From Rheum nobile (Eukaryota > Streptophyta > Magnoliopsida > Caryophyllales > Polygonaceae), in contig WOAB01000211.1 of the NCBI GenBank assembly GCA_027886185.1, positions 4,998,001-5,062,000 on the forward strand: a stretch of 64,000 nucleotides of DNA, written 5' to 3'. Shown piece by piece: positions 22,723 to 33,170 of the stretch. Made by a program: the position numbers and the translations under genes. The notes under the pieces were generated by a model, which worked only from the letters and a program-made list of their open reading frames with translations, did not search any database and was not told the origin of the DNA. The stretch's first letter is position 1, and the number at the start of each line of letters is the position of its first letter.

Positions 22723-23481
22723 AGATAAACTTTGTTTTCACTTTTTACTGAATTTTTTATTGTGAACCATGCATTATATATAACTTGCATTGGTAGATAA
22801 TTGACATGCACCAGAACAACATTGAGTTTGCACTTTTTTGCAAAACAAGCAACATGTAGTTTTTAGTAGTTTATCAGAATATATTGAATGGCATATACTT
22901 GATAGTGCATGAGAAATAGAAAAAAATGCATGCCGAATGACAAGAAAGTGTGTTCCAATTATCAGAAAGCGTATCTGTTTGAGCTCTTGGAATTTTGTTA
23001 TTTAAATTGCACTTATTTTGTAATAGCTTGCACTTTCGATTTAATAGCTTGCACTTTCTACATATACCTCTTGCACTTTCTGCATTAACCGCTTTGCACT
23101 GTCGTTTTTTTAGTGAAATCAGACACGGAAATTTTGTATGGTGAACGATGCATTGAATATAACTTGTACTGCTAGATGATTGACATGTACCTGAACAACA
23201 TTGATTGTGCACTTTTTTGTAAAAACAGAGTAAACTTATCATAATACTTTGCAAAACAAGCGACATGCACTTTTTGGGTCAACAGCTTGCACTTTTAACC
23301 TAACGACTTGCATTTTCTGTTTAACCGCTTGCACGTTCTGTTTAACCATTCATACAAAATTACAAAGAACATTCAAAGCATGTCTAAGATCCACATATAA
23401 TACCAATTGTCTAAAGCATGTCCACACATTCATACAAAAATTACACCAACTGTACTAACAACCTCAGATACTACCAATTGT
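22723..23481. repeat. Intergenic TTGCACTTT array between the convergent genes
   Basis: The 759 bp between the transposase stop and the protease stop contain repeated GCTTGCACTTTC words (for example near 23030-23110 and 23260-23340), with a duplicated block (about 22745-22860 and 23135-23275: GTGAACCATGCATT, ACTTGCATTGGTAGAT and similar). Both genes must end transcription here, so the array may also hold their polyadenylation signals. Confidence 0.75.
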
Positions 23482-26400
23482 CTACTTCTTCTTATTTGCC
23501 AAAGCAACAAATTCACGAACAGTGGTCTTCTTTTCATTCCAATGGTTGTCTAGAATGATATTGCTGTACTTGATCCTCATAGACAGGATTTGATGTTCAT
23601 CTTCCTTAACGAGATCACTCTCCCAGTCATCAAGACCATTGCCAAAGTATGTTTTCATATGTCTCATCAGAAATAAACCACAATCAGACTTGTTGACATC
23701 ATCTCTCCAAGGCATCTCAAGCCTTACCACTGGAACCATCTTTTGATCTTTGAAAGGTGCAGCCTTGTCTTTCATGTCATGTTTCTCTAGGAATACAGCG
23801 AAGAATTTTCTCTGTGATCAAGAAGAGATAAGCAACTAAATCATAAAATGAACATGCACGAATAATAGAATGCATTTAAAATAAGATATACCTGCACAAT
23901 TAATAGAACTTACCAAATCAGAAGGAATATTCCTATACTTTGCTTCAAAATCCCCGGAGTTTGAATTATCTATCACGTCAATTCTGGGGTTTTTCACATT
24001 GATGGCAATCATGTAGTAGTGTTCGCTATGCCATATTGGAAATACAAACTGTAATTTTAAGAGTGAATAAGATTATTTTAACTTTTCATATATAGAGAAA
24101 GGAGAAATAACAAGCAGTTTAATGTACTATACCAAATCAATATTCTGAATCTTGAGGTTATGTGTTTTTTGCAAGTATTCATCCATCATATTTTGAAACC
24201 ATTCACATCTATCTGCAGCAGTAGCTTCTTCATATACTAATGGGAAAACCTGTAAAATATTCAAAATCAAATAACATTATGTGAGAAAGGCATGCACTAA
24301 AAACGAGAAAGGCATGCACTTTAAAGACAGTTAATATGCACTACAAATGAGTAAGGCAGTCACTTTTCAACACAATATCTACAATTATTATGCACTACTG
24401 AACTATAGAGATGCACAAAAATTAGAAAGGCATGCACTTTCAACACAATACACATGCACCACAAATGAGAATGGAATGCACTTGAGTAAGGCAACAATGC
24501 ACTACAAATGAGAAAGGAGAGTTACTATAGAAAAGGAGAGTTAGGTTTACCGTTAAACAAGAAGGGAAAAAATGCCTTAAAGGTTTGGCATCACTCTTTA
24601 GAACTTCATTTGAATTTAATATCTCTGCCCAGATATCAATAATGTTATTTTCCAGCCATGTATCTTTTTTCATTGAAATGAAGTCTTTCTTCTTTGCATT
24701 TAAATCCCCCATCTTGAAGATCACCTCCCTGTAATATGTAAATTGTAACATCAGTAAAAAATGCAAAAGAAATTGTTTATTAAAACTATAGAATTAAATT
24801 TACTTACTCTTGCTCTGAGTTTTCATCAATCAACCAGTTGTACAACTTCTTCTCTGAACTGGTTGGTTTATCTTTTAAGCTTATCTGTCTCCTCTTGCAT
24901 GGTGACTTGTATTTCTCGGATGGTTTCCAAGGACGCTTGGCACCTAAAACCCTTGGTTGTGCTTGCACTTCTTGTTGGAATTTTACAGACTTCTTCTGAG
25001 GTTGTGCTTCCAGTTGCACTTCTGCAATTTCCTGTATAAAAGAAAAAAACACATCAATTTGAACACAAATAAAACTTTGAGACAGGCATAGAATTAACAT
25101 GCACTTATGAGTAATATTGATATGCACTTTTTACAGAAAATATATGCACTATCTGAATAAATGCATGCACTTTCAAATATCCCCACCTGAACTAACATCT
25201 TCTCTATATTCTCCCTATCCTCTTCAACTGATTGCACTTGAGGTTCATCTGCTTGCACTTGAGGTTCTTTAAGCAACATCCCCTCCCTGTCCCCCATCTG
25301 CCCTTCAACTGCTTGCAGTGCTTGCACTTGATGTTCTTCAACCAACATCCCCTCCCTAGGCATTTCTACAACAGCTTCAGTTTCTTGCACTTGAGGATGT
25401 TGTACAGTGGGTACTTCATCCCTCATCTGAACCAGCATCCCCCCACTATCCTGCCTCTCTTCTTCAATAACAGGTACTCGACCACACTCTTCAACCAATA
25501 TCCCCTCCCTATCCTCTTCATGTTCCCTACACTTTTCCTGAATATCTTGTGTGTTCCCTACACTTTTGCTTAAAGGCACAAAAAAACTGAATTTCATTGG
25601 CTTGTTCTTCCTTGAATAAGTCCTACCTTGTGCACATGCAGCCAGACCAGCCAACGACATCGATGACGATGGTGGTGATAATGTTACTCCAACTGGAGGC
25701 ACTCCTTCTACTCCAAGGCTAAAATTTAGTGGATCAAACCCACAGTAATCTTTCTTCGCTTGCACAGTCTTCTCGATCTATTCAAGGCACCTTGACGCCT
25801 CCTCCCAAAAGAGCTGCTGAGACATTGTTTCTTCATCGTCCACTGTCTGGTGTTGTGACAAGTTGGAAGACACATTAATCTCCAACATTTTATCAATTGC
25901 CTCATTAACTCGTTTGTAGAGGCTGTTATTTTGTAGCTCTAAGCCCTCAGCAGTCTTCAATCTACCCAAGTACCTCCCAATCCCTTCTGCAAGGACCTTC
26001 CCTTCTTCAATGTGATTCTTTAAGAAAGCCTGCAAAAAACAAATGACAAAGTCATGCACTATCAGGACTACTGCCATGCACTATAAATGAGATAGGGATG
26101 AGCTACAAGTGAGATAGACATGCACTTAAATAATATAGCCATGCACTAAAAAATGAGAAAGGGATGCACTATCAGAATCAAAGACATGCACTATCAGGAC
26201 TACTTCCATGCACTATAAAGGAAAAAGGCATGCACTTTTAATACTACTTACATACACTATATGCATAAATGGAACAAAAGCTAATTACAAGCATCACTTA
26301 CCAACAAAGTGTCCTCTTGGGTGTTGTCTTTGTGTTCAGAAGTCAAAGGTTCAGCCTGTTTAGAAGAGCAGCTAGGTTTGTCCATACGACTTCTCTTGTG

Positions 26401-27697
26401 TCTTCTGCTATCCGAAGAAGAGGAAGATGAAGAAGAAGATTCACCTTCTGGAGAAGAAGATTCACCTTCTGGAGAAGAAGAAGATAGAATGTCAACAGGC
26501 TCTCTTAGAAGCCCCAAACCAAACCCTCCATATGTAATCTCCTTTGTCTCTCTCTCCTTCAGTCTTTTTGTAGTCCAATATTTTATTATAGGATACTCCC
26601 TTGGGCTTGGATCATTTCTTATTACAATCCGGTCAAGATAAACTATCTGTAAACAAAAGTAGCATACAGTACTAATCAGCTAATTTCATATGCACATATG
26701 AATAAATGGCATGCACTTATTAGTTTATATCACATGCACTTTCATTTAAGTTAATATGCACATATAACATAATGGCATGCACTTATCAGTTCAGTTCATA
26801 TGCACTTATGGTAATTAGACATGCACTTTTAAACTAAATACATGCACTTACTAGTGGGAGGAGGATTGGACCTCGAAACCAACTTGTACTTGTTTTCTTC
26901 CAACTATCAGTTACGGTTGTCAGAATTTGCACCATATATAAAGCCCAATCCAGTTCAGGAATAACTGAAGTGTCCTCCAGTGCATCAAGTATCTTGACAT
27001 TCACACTCCCATTTGGATTGCTATCAAAGACAAGAGTGGTGAGCAGCACAAGAAAATTTCTCTTGAACCAATCATCCGGTTCATCACATTCTAGAAGTAC
27101 ATCAGCTACATGGGATGGGGTAATATATTTCAATTCCTGTAGTACCAACTCTCCTGTTTGTGGGTCAAACTCCGTGGAAAACTGCTTCCTGAATGCTAAA
27201 ACCCAGGGATCATTCAATGGTTGTTTGTAGACAAGAATTCGCTTGCTTCCAGTGGGCAACCCAAGATAGGTACACACATCCAGATTTCTAATATGGATCT
27301 CCTTACCAGCAAAGTTGAGTGTGCAAGAATTTGGATTAAATGTTGTCATCACCCAATAGCTCAAACGTTGTGGAATTTCATAGATATCCCAGGTTAGCAG
27401 ATGCTGAAATCCCATATCTATAACTGCTTGTCTTTGTGCAGGTGTCATCTCAGACAATACTTGGCACAACAGCTTTGGAGTTGATCTTGTAAGCAAAACA
27501 CTGTATTTTGACTTCTTTGATCTTATACCTTCTTTCTTAATTTCTCTTTTCGGGCGAGCCTGAGGTACCTCTTCTTTCCTCTCATTTCTCTTCTTATATT
27601 TTCCTGTAGGAACAATAGCTAATTCCATGTTGGTGTGAGTAGTGTCACCACCTTCCTTCTCTGTTTGTGAGGTTCTTGGTCTTCTAATTTTTTTCAT
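23482..27697 (-). pseudogene. Ulp1-like (C48) cysteine protease of the MULE, seven exons, one internal stop
   Basis: Minus-strand exons A 26852-27697, B 26302-26646, C 25187-26029, D 24808-25031, E 24551-24728, F 24133-24249 and G+H 23914-24048 and 23482-23811 (eight blocks in all) join in frame over GT-AG introns to about 1005 codons. The N-terminal part (RLSYWVMTTFNP, LDVCTYLGLPTGSKRI, ILYLDR-like IVYLDRIVI, GGFGLG) is the domain usual in plant transposon Ulp1 proteins. A Ser/Glu-rich linker and GMLV-containing repeats follow. The protease domain shows His in WHSEHYYMIAI, Asp in RIDVIDNS and the nucleophile in KSDCGLFLMRHM. Family members cleave ubiquitin-like modifiers such as SUMO; that activity is inferred. 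One TAG interrupts exon C (25778-25780, about residue 481), before the catalytic domain. Confidence 0.85.
23840..24540. repeat. GCATGCACTTT words in the protease introns
   Basis: Introns on both sides of exons F and G contain copies of GCATGCACT, ATGCACTACAAATGAG and GAAAGGCATGCACTTT, most densely at 24285-24510. Similar words recur at 25090-25180, 26040-26270 and 26690-26850, that is in every larger protease intron, but hardly in the exons. Confidence 0.8.
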
Positions 27698-27769
27698 AAT
27701 TTCCTTTGTTTTTTTCTGCTGACGCCCTTGATCAGTTGACTTCTCTTGTCATGAGCTTCTTGTTTTTGT

Positions 27770-28450
27770 CATATTTCTTTGTGTAACTTGCACAAAATGA
27801 ATAACAATATGCACATTAGTATGTGCAAGCAAATGAACATAAAAATGCATTCGAATATACACAATGTGCAAGAAGAAAAACATAAGGTGCATGCGAATAT
27901 ACAAAATGTGCAACTAGTAAACAAAAGTGCAAGCAGAAAATCATAAAGTGCAAGCATATAAGAAAAAAGTGCAAACAAAAAAACACAAAGTTCAAAACGC
28001 TTGTGTTGAACTGTTAACATAAAGTGCAAGCGTATAAGAAAAAAGTGCAAGCAAATAAATAAAAAGTGCAAACAAAAATAAAGTGCAATGAAATAAGTGT
28101 AAAATGCAAGCGTATAAAACACAGTAAAATATATGCTAGAAAAGTAAAATAAACTCTTCTATTAACAACTTGCACTTTCATTTTATTCGCTTGCACTTAG
28201 GTATTTAGTGTTAAAAGATTAATTTGAAGGCGATCGAATAACATAGTGTGCAAGCAAAAACAAAAAAAAGTGCAAGCATATAATAAGAAACGATGGACGC
28301 AAGCATCTACATACATGAAAGTGCAAACGAATAACACAGTGTGCAAGCAAAACAAAAAAGAGTGCAAGGGAAACAAAAAAACGAAACAAGCGAATAACAG
28401 TGTGCAAGCAAAAGCAAAAAAAGTGCAAACAAAAAAAAGTGCATCATCTA
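27770..28450 (-). repeat. Right subterminal array of AAAGTGCAAGC
   Basis: Between the protease start codon and the right TIR the motif appears mainly as AAAGTGCAAGC/AAAGTGCAAACA, the complement of the TTGCACTTT seen near the left end at 20030-20130. The two ends are thus inverted with respect to the motif. Subterminal arrays often bind transposase; here the array also occupies the protease gene's 5' flank. Confidence 0.85.
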
Positions 28451-28683
28451 CATACCTGATTTCTTCTTTTCGGTGTCGCTGTCGTTCGATTTCTAGGGTT
28501 TCGATTACTCTCTCTCTATGGCTTTCGCTTTTGGCTCTATGATTCTTCTGGCGCTATAACGAAGACGCTTCGATATTTAACCGTTCAATAAAGCGCGTGT
28601 AGTCACACACTGTATAGCGCGTATATATTTAACCGTTCAATAAAGTTACTTTTTCCAATTCACCCCATCCGTAGATCTGGCAA

Positions 28684-28748
28684 CGATGGACGGCTGGAGA
28701 CCGTTCGTATTTTGTACGTTAAGAGCCTTTCTCATCCGAACCGCACTC
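28684..28748 (-). repeat. Right terminal inverted repeat of the MULE
   Basis: Read inwards on the minus strand it begins GAGTGCGGTTCGGATGAGAA and contains GTACAAAATACGAACG and AGCCGTCCATCG. The same words mark the right end of the derivative element near 33085-33170. Confidence 0.85.
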
Positions 28749-28758
28749 ATATTACTCG

Positions 28759-29957
28759 TATTTATCATTGTTATAAAAATTAAACTTTTTGATAGATTAA
28801 CGAAAGTTCCACAGTACTTGGGATATGGTAAAGTTGTGTAAAACCATGCTCGTGTATGGAATTTTGTGATTTTGAAAACATTTTTTTGGGGTTAAATGTC
28901 ATTATGAAGATTGTGTATTATATATACCGTTGTATATGCATAATTGCATTTCATATTTAGCCACTTGAGAATCTTTCTTGTGTGAAATATGTGTTCCAAA
29001 TTTGAAGTCTATGTTCTTAAGTGGTAATGTTTGTTCAATAATATGATATTCAAATGTTGAAATTGTTAGAAGTTTACCGATCAGAATAGAAACACTAAGA
29101 TTTAGTTTAAAAATGAAGTAACTCTAGATATAAAATGTGATAAGGGGTTTATATGCTATATATACTATGTTACTTTGTTAGAAATATTATTTTGTAGGAC
29201 CAAAATTGACTACTATTGTTTGATATCATTGTCGGTTCCCCTCATGTATTTCAAAATTTAGTAACGGGCTGCCCAAAACTATTATTTAGCCCAATCTTAT
29301 GAGAGGACGGTGATGAAACCCAATCCAAAGCTCACAAAGAAAGTTATAGAAAGTGAAAGCAAATTCTTGAATAAAGTTCGCTACCGTAAATATCATACTT
29401 GTTTTGCATCTTGATAATAGAAAATACGTCAATATAAGTGTAAACACGCTGTAAATTGCACTAGTTTCTATGACTGAATGAGTCCGTAAAATTGAATACT
29501 CTGTATAATTCTTGAAATCCGTATTAGGGTGATATGTGGGAAAACAAAATTGCAATGCTTGATAGACATGTGTCTTTCATGCAGGAAATGACTTGCTTTG
29601 ACTAGTATATGATATATTTATTTCCTTTAGAATAGTAATTATTCGAAGAGGTTTATTTATATGAATTTTGTATAATTTGTACACATAGTGAGAAAAAAAT
29701 ATATTAGATAGACAGTATTTCCTCCAATTGGTTTTAATGTTTTACATTGTTTATACAGGGATTAACAACACATGTAGTGCTTAATTCTTGTTTTTTTAGA
29801 AGATGTAATGCTTAGTTCAACCATAACTTAAATTACCATTAATTAGTTCAACAAAGAATGGCGTAAAAAGGATTATTTTTTCGATTAATAGAAGGGTGTA
29901 AGACTTGATGAAAATCAAAAAATTATTAATCATGTTGACAAATAATATCAAAATATA
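28759..29957. other. Non-coding stretch with an old dispersed repeat
   Basis: No gene is visible. The part at 29540-29890 is the second copy of the repeat at 12740-13060 (shared GAAATGACTTG, TTGACTAGTAT and ATATTAGATAG). The remainder is AT-rich without recognisable features. Confidence 0.55.
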
Positions 29958-30526
29958 GATTTGGGTTCCCGTGCGAAGTAGGCTTCCCGTGCGAAATGCG
30001 AAGCAATTTCGGCCGTACTTTTTTTTTTTTTTTGTCAACATTTTTTTTTTCTCATTTTCGTCCCGTGATCATTCTGGAAAAGCCTATATAGAAGGTTCAC
30101 GAATAAGCACTAGATGTTCATTTATTTGTACATTCACGTTCACAAATAAGCACTGAATGTTCAAAGACATGTGTTGGAACATGATCATGTTATATGTGAA
30201 CTTATACGGCACATACAATGAACATATAGTATTTATATGTGAACGTTAATAATTGTCTATTCCAGAACGATCAGAGACAATAAATAAATAAATAAATAGA
30301 AATTGTTGACCGAAAAAAAAAAATCGCCATATTTACGGTTATGCCATCACATTACTATTCACTATCCCCTTTTTTTTTTAACAGTACAGTGTCCTTGAAT
30401 ATTACCCCCCAGATAATGAACATTACCGCTCAGAAAATGAACATGTGGTGTCTATTTATGAACTCGAATGAACGCGACCGCTTCGCATTTCGCACGGTAA
30501 GCATATTTCGCACGTGAAACGGACTC
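29958..30526. mobile_element. MULE-like MITE, 569 bp, with 10 bp target duplication
   Basis: Exact TCAAAATATA flanks at 29948-29957 and 30527-30536. The ends are inverted: GATTTGGGTTCCCGTGCGAA on the left against GAGTCCGTTTCACGTGCGAA on the right read inwards, continuing with CCGTGCGAAATGCGAAGC on both sides. The interior has two copies of a TTCACGAATAAGCACTAGAT-like sequence, poly-T/poly-A runs and no reading frame. G at both ends and a 9-10 bp duplication point to the Mutator superfamily; the TIR differs from that of the 9.2 kb element. Confidence 0.85.
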
Positions 30527-30536
30527 TCAAAATATA

Positions 30537-31764
30537 TTGGGTTCTTTCTCTCTGCATTTTTTCAGAAAAATCATGCAAGCATATATGGCTTTGAAGTTAG
30601 GAACGATATTTCTCTCTACTTTTTCCTAATAGAACATGCACACACAATGTCGATGAGCGGGACGGAAGGGAGGCTCAACGAGAAGTACGACCTTCAGGCT
30701 GCGAGAAAAGGAGCGGATGGAGGTGGTGATATGGTGGGGAAGATGAAAGATGTTGAGGAGCCGAAGCGGCTGATGAAGGAGAAGGATGTGGCGATTTTAG
30801 AGCTAGTGAGAAAGAACAAGGTGTTGGAGATGCCTTATATCTGTTGTATTTTGCCCCTAAAAATCCTTTGTTGTTGTGAAGAATTCGCCTTTAAAGACTT
30901 GTGCATACAACCCATATAGTTGCCCTTTAAAGACCGCACCTTGCTGGATTCTGCAACAAATCTGACGATGTGGAAACGGTGCATAGTCGATCTGTTAGTA
31001 TGACATGAATTAATACCTTTAGTAATAAAGCAGAGAGAAGAATTGCGGCTGTTGATGAAGAAAACAATACTTATGGATGAAGCATTGTATGTAGGGAATA
31101 TTTATATATATATTAGTTGAGAGAGCGAGATTGAAAAGCTACACAACTGAATGTTACATGTAAAAGAGATGGGCCAATTATCCAAATATATCTCGAATCC
31201 TTGTTGAAATACTTCAACTGGTAGGATGTCTATATCCATATGGAAATCATAAAATTCATTCATGTCTCTGCATCAACCGAATAAATCTTCATGTCTTTGG
31301 AATAGATTTCAAGTTGATATATGAAGAGGATGTGTGATGTAAGATAGTGCATGAAAATGATTGTTTATCGTGTATTAATGGATCTTGCATATGACATTTA
31401 TAAGGACGAGATTTGTATTCATATTACCATATTACGCTTTTGAAGCAGTGAAATTTCATTTTCCGGGGTTGATGAAGAGTTTTTTTGTCACCAATTTAAA
31501 CAAATTCACATTGACTATATCCTTTAAAAAACTGAAATTAGAAATTTATTTTCACATTTTCACTACCTTTAGTTAGCCGGTTCAACTCCCCTAGAGTTGT
31601 ATGCTAGTTAGTAGTTACTCTATTAAGTTGTGTAAATTTTAACCATTGGTGTAGATCAATGGTCCATATTTATTAATCGCTTAAATCTTACATGGAAAGA
31701 AAATATGTGAGCAAATAAAAGTAATATCTTCGTTGACACAAGGTAAAATGAGAAATTGATTAAA
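30537..31764. other. Non-coding stretch, no recognised gene
   Basis: A GC-richer patch at 30647-30830 gives a 90-codon plus frame starting MSMSGTEGRLNEKYDLQ, with a Lys/Glu-rich helical part, followed by a Cys-rich tail that looks like intron. It could be an exon of a captured or decayed gene. I recognise nothing else here. Confidence 0.35.
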
Positions 31765-33170
31765 TTCATAATTTTCACGAAAGTGAGTTAGCTTCCTTCT
31801 GAACATACGAAAGTTTTTCAACCGTTCGATTTGCTTCAGTTTTTTACATTGTTACACGCGCTTTCTAATTATTATTTTTTTCGCTCCAGTTTTTCGCTCT
31901 AGCCTTTTTTTTCGCTCTAGCTTTTCTAATTCTTTTTTTGCACTTTTTTTTTATTCATTTGCACTTCCTCTTTAACCACTTGCACTTCTGTTTAACAACA
32001 CTTTCTTCCTATTGGCTTGCACTTTCGTCATTTCGATTGCACTTATTCATTATTCTGATACACTTTATGTTCACTTGCTTGCACTTTACTTCGTATTCTC
32101 ATGCACTTTCTTCTTATTGGCTTGCACTTCTGTTTAACAGCTTGCACTTTCGTTCTATTCGCTTGCACTTATTCATTATTTTGATGCACTTTCTGTTCGC
32201 TTGCTTGCATTTTAAATATTTTTTAATCTCATATTTGCTTGCACTTTCTGTTCACTTGCTTGCACTTTACTCTGTATTTACATGCACTTTCTTCCTATGG
32301 GCTTGCACTTTCGTCATTTCGCTTGCACTTATTCATTATTCTGATGTATTTTCTGTTCACTTGTTTGCACTTTACTTCGTATTCTCATGCACTTTCTTCC
32401 TATTGGCTTGCACTTTCTGTTATTTAATCTCTTGAACCTAAAGTGCAAGCATATAAGAAAAATGAATACAGAGTAAAGTGCAAGCCAATAGGTAAAAAGT
32501 GTATGGAAATACAGAGTAAAGTGCAAGCAAGTGAACAGAAAGTGAAAGCAAATATGAGATTAAAAAATATTTAAAATGCAAGCAAGCGAACATAAAGTGC
32601 ATCCGAATAATGAATAAGTGCAAGCGAATAGAATGAAAGTGCAAGTTGTTAAAGAGAAAGTGCAAATGAATTAAAAAAAAGTACAAAGGATTAAACAACA
32701 GAAAAGTGCAAGCCATTAGGAAGAAAGTGCATGGAAATACAGAGTAAGTGTAAGCAAGTGAACAGAAAGTGCAAGTACATATGAGATTAAAAAATATTTA
32801 AAATGCAAACAAATAAACAAAAGTACAAGCAGGAAAACATAAAGTGCAAGCATATAAGAATAAGTGCAGGTAAAAAAATATAAAGTACAAGCATATAAGA
32901 ATAAGTGCAAGTAAAAAAATATAAAGTGCAATCAAATAAACACTAAGTGCAAGCGAATAAAAATAAAGTGCAAGAAAATAAACGAGGAAGTGCAAGCATA
33001 TAAACATAAGGTGTATTTGAAGGCAAGAGAATAACACTGAGCGAATAAAGCGCGTGTAAATAAATAAAGGTTTTTTTCCTATTCTCTCCTGCCGTGGATC
33101 TCGCCACCGTGGACGGCTAATATTCTTTCGTATTTTGTATCTTAAGCGGCTTTCGCACCCGAACCGCGTC
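31765..33170. mobile_element. Non-autonomous derivative of the Ulp1-MULE family
   Basis: The right end (33085-33170) carries CCACCGTGGACGGCTAATAT, TTCGTATTTTGTATCTTAAG and CACCCGAACCGCGTC, matching the autonomous right TIR (GCAACGATGGACGGCTGGAG, TTCGTATTTTGTACGTTAAG, CATCCGAACCGCACTC). The left end has CATACGAAAGTTTTTCAACC and ACACGCGCTTTCTAATT, matching TACGAAACATTTTTAGCC and ACACGCGCTCTCTAATC inside the 9.2 kb element. Between them are only TTGCACTTT arrays, forward in the left half and reversed in the right half. The outermost left edge and the target duplication could not be fixed. Confidence 0.8.
31940..33010. repeat. Inverted TTGCACTTT arrays forming a kilobase-scale palindrome
   Basis: From about 31940 to 32434 the words are GCTTGCACTTTC, TTCACTTGCTTGCACTTTAC and TCGCTTGCACTTATTCATTA; from about 32439 to 33010 the same phrases occur as complements (GTAAAGTGCAAGCAAGTGAA and similar). 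The switch is at about 32435 (CTTGAACCTAAAGTGCAAGC). Reading frames through this part are products of the repeat. Confidence 0.85.

Larger units (their letters stand above)
19548..28748. mobile_element. Two-gene Mutator-like element with Ulp1 protease (Kaonashi-like), 9201 bp
   Basis: A complete element by structure: 65 bp imperfect terminal inverted repeats (19548-19612 and 28684-28748, sharing AGTG, TACAAAATACGAA and AGCCGTCC), a perfect 9 bp duplication, and two convergent genes. A FAR1/MURA-type transposase lies on the plus strand (19789-22722) and an Ulp1-like cysteine protease on the minus strand (23482-27697). Ulp1-bearing MULEs are known as Kaonashi-like MULEs in Arabidopsis and as CUMULE in melon. 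Both genes keep their splice sites and catalytic motifs and each has one internal TAG, so the copy is recently dead or read through. Non-coding parts are packed with TTGCACTTT-type repeats. Confidence 0.9.

Noticed and set aside
30647..30919. 90-codon frame MSMSGTEGRLNEKYD
   Set aside because: The first 60 codons look exon-like, but no family is recognised and the end reads like intron; kept only as a remark in the surrounding stretch.
31938..33037. Several frames of 60-165 codons (LHFLFACLHF types)
   Set aside because: They are repeats of TTGCACTTT read as Leu-His-Phe or Ala-Leu-Ser; the same occurs at 27770-28430. No gene.
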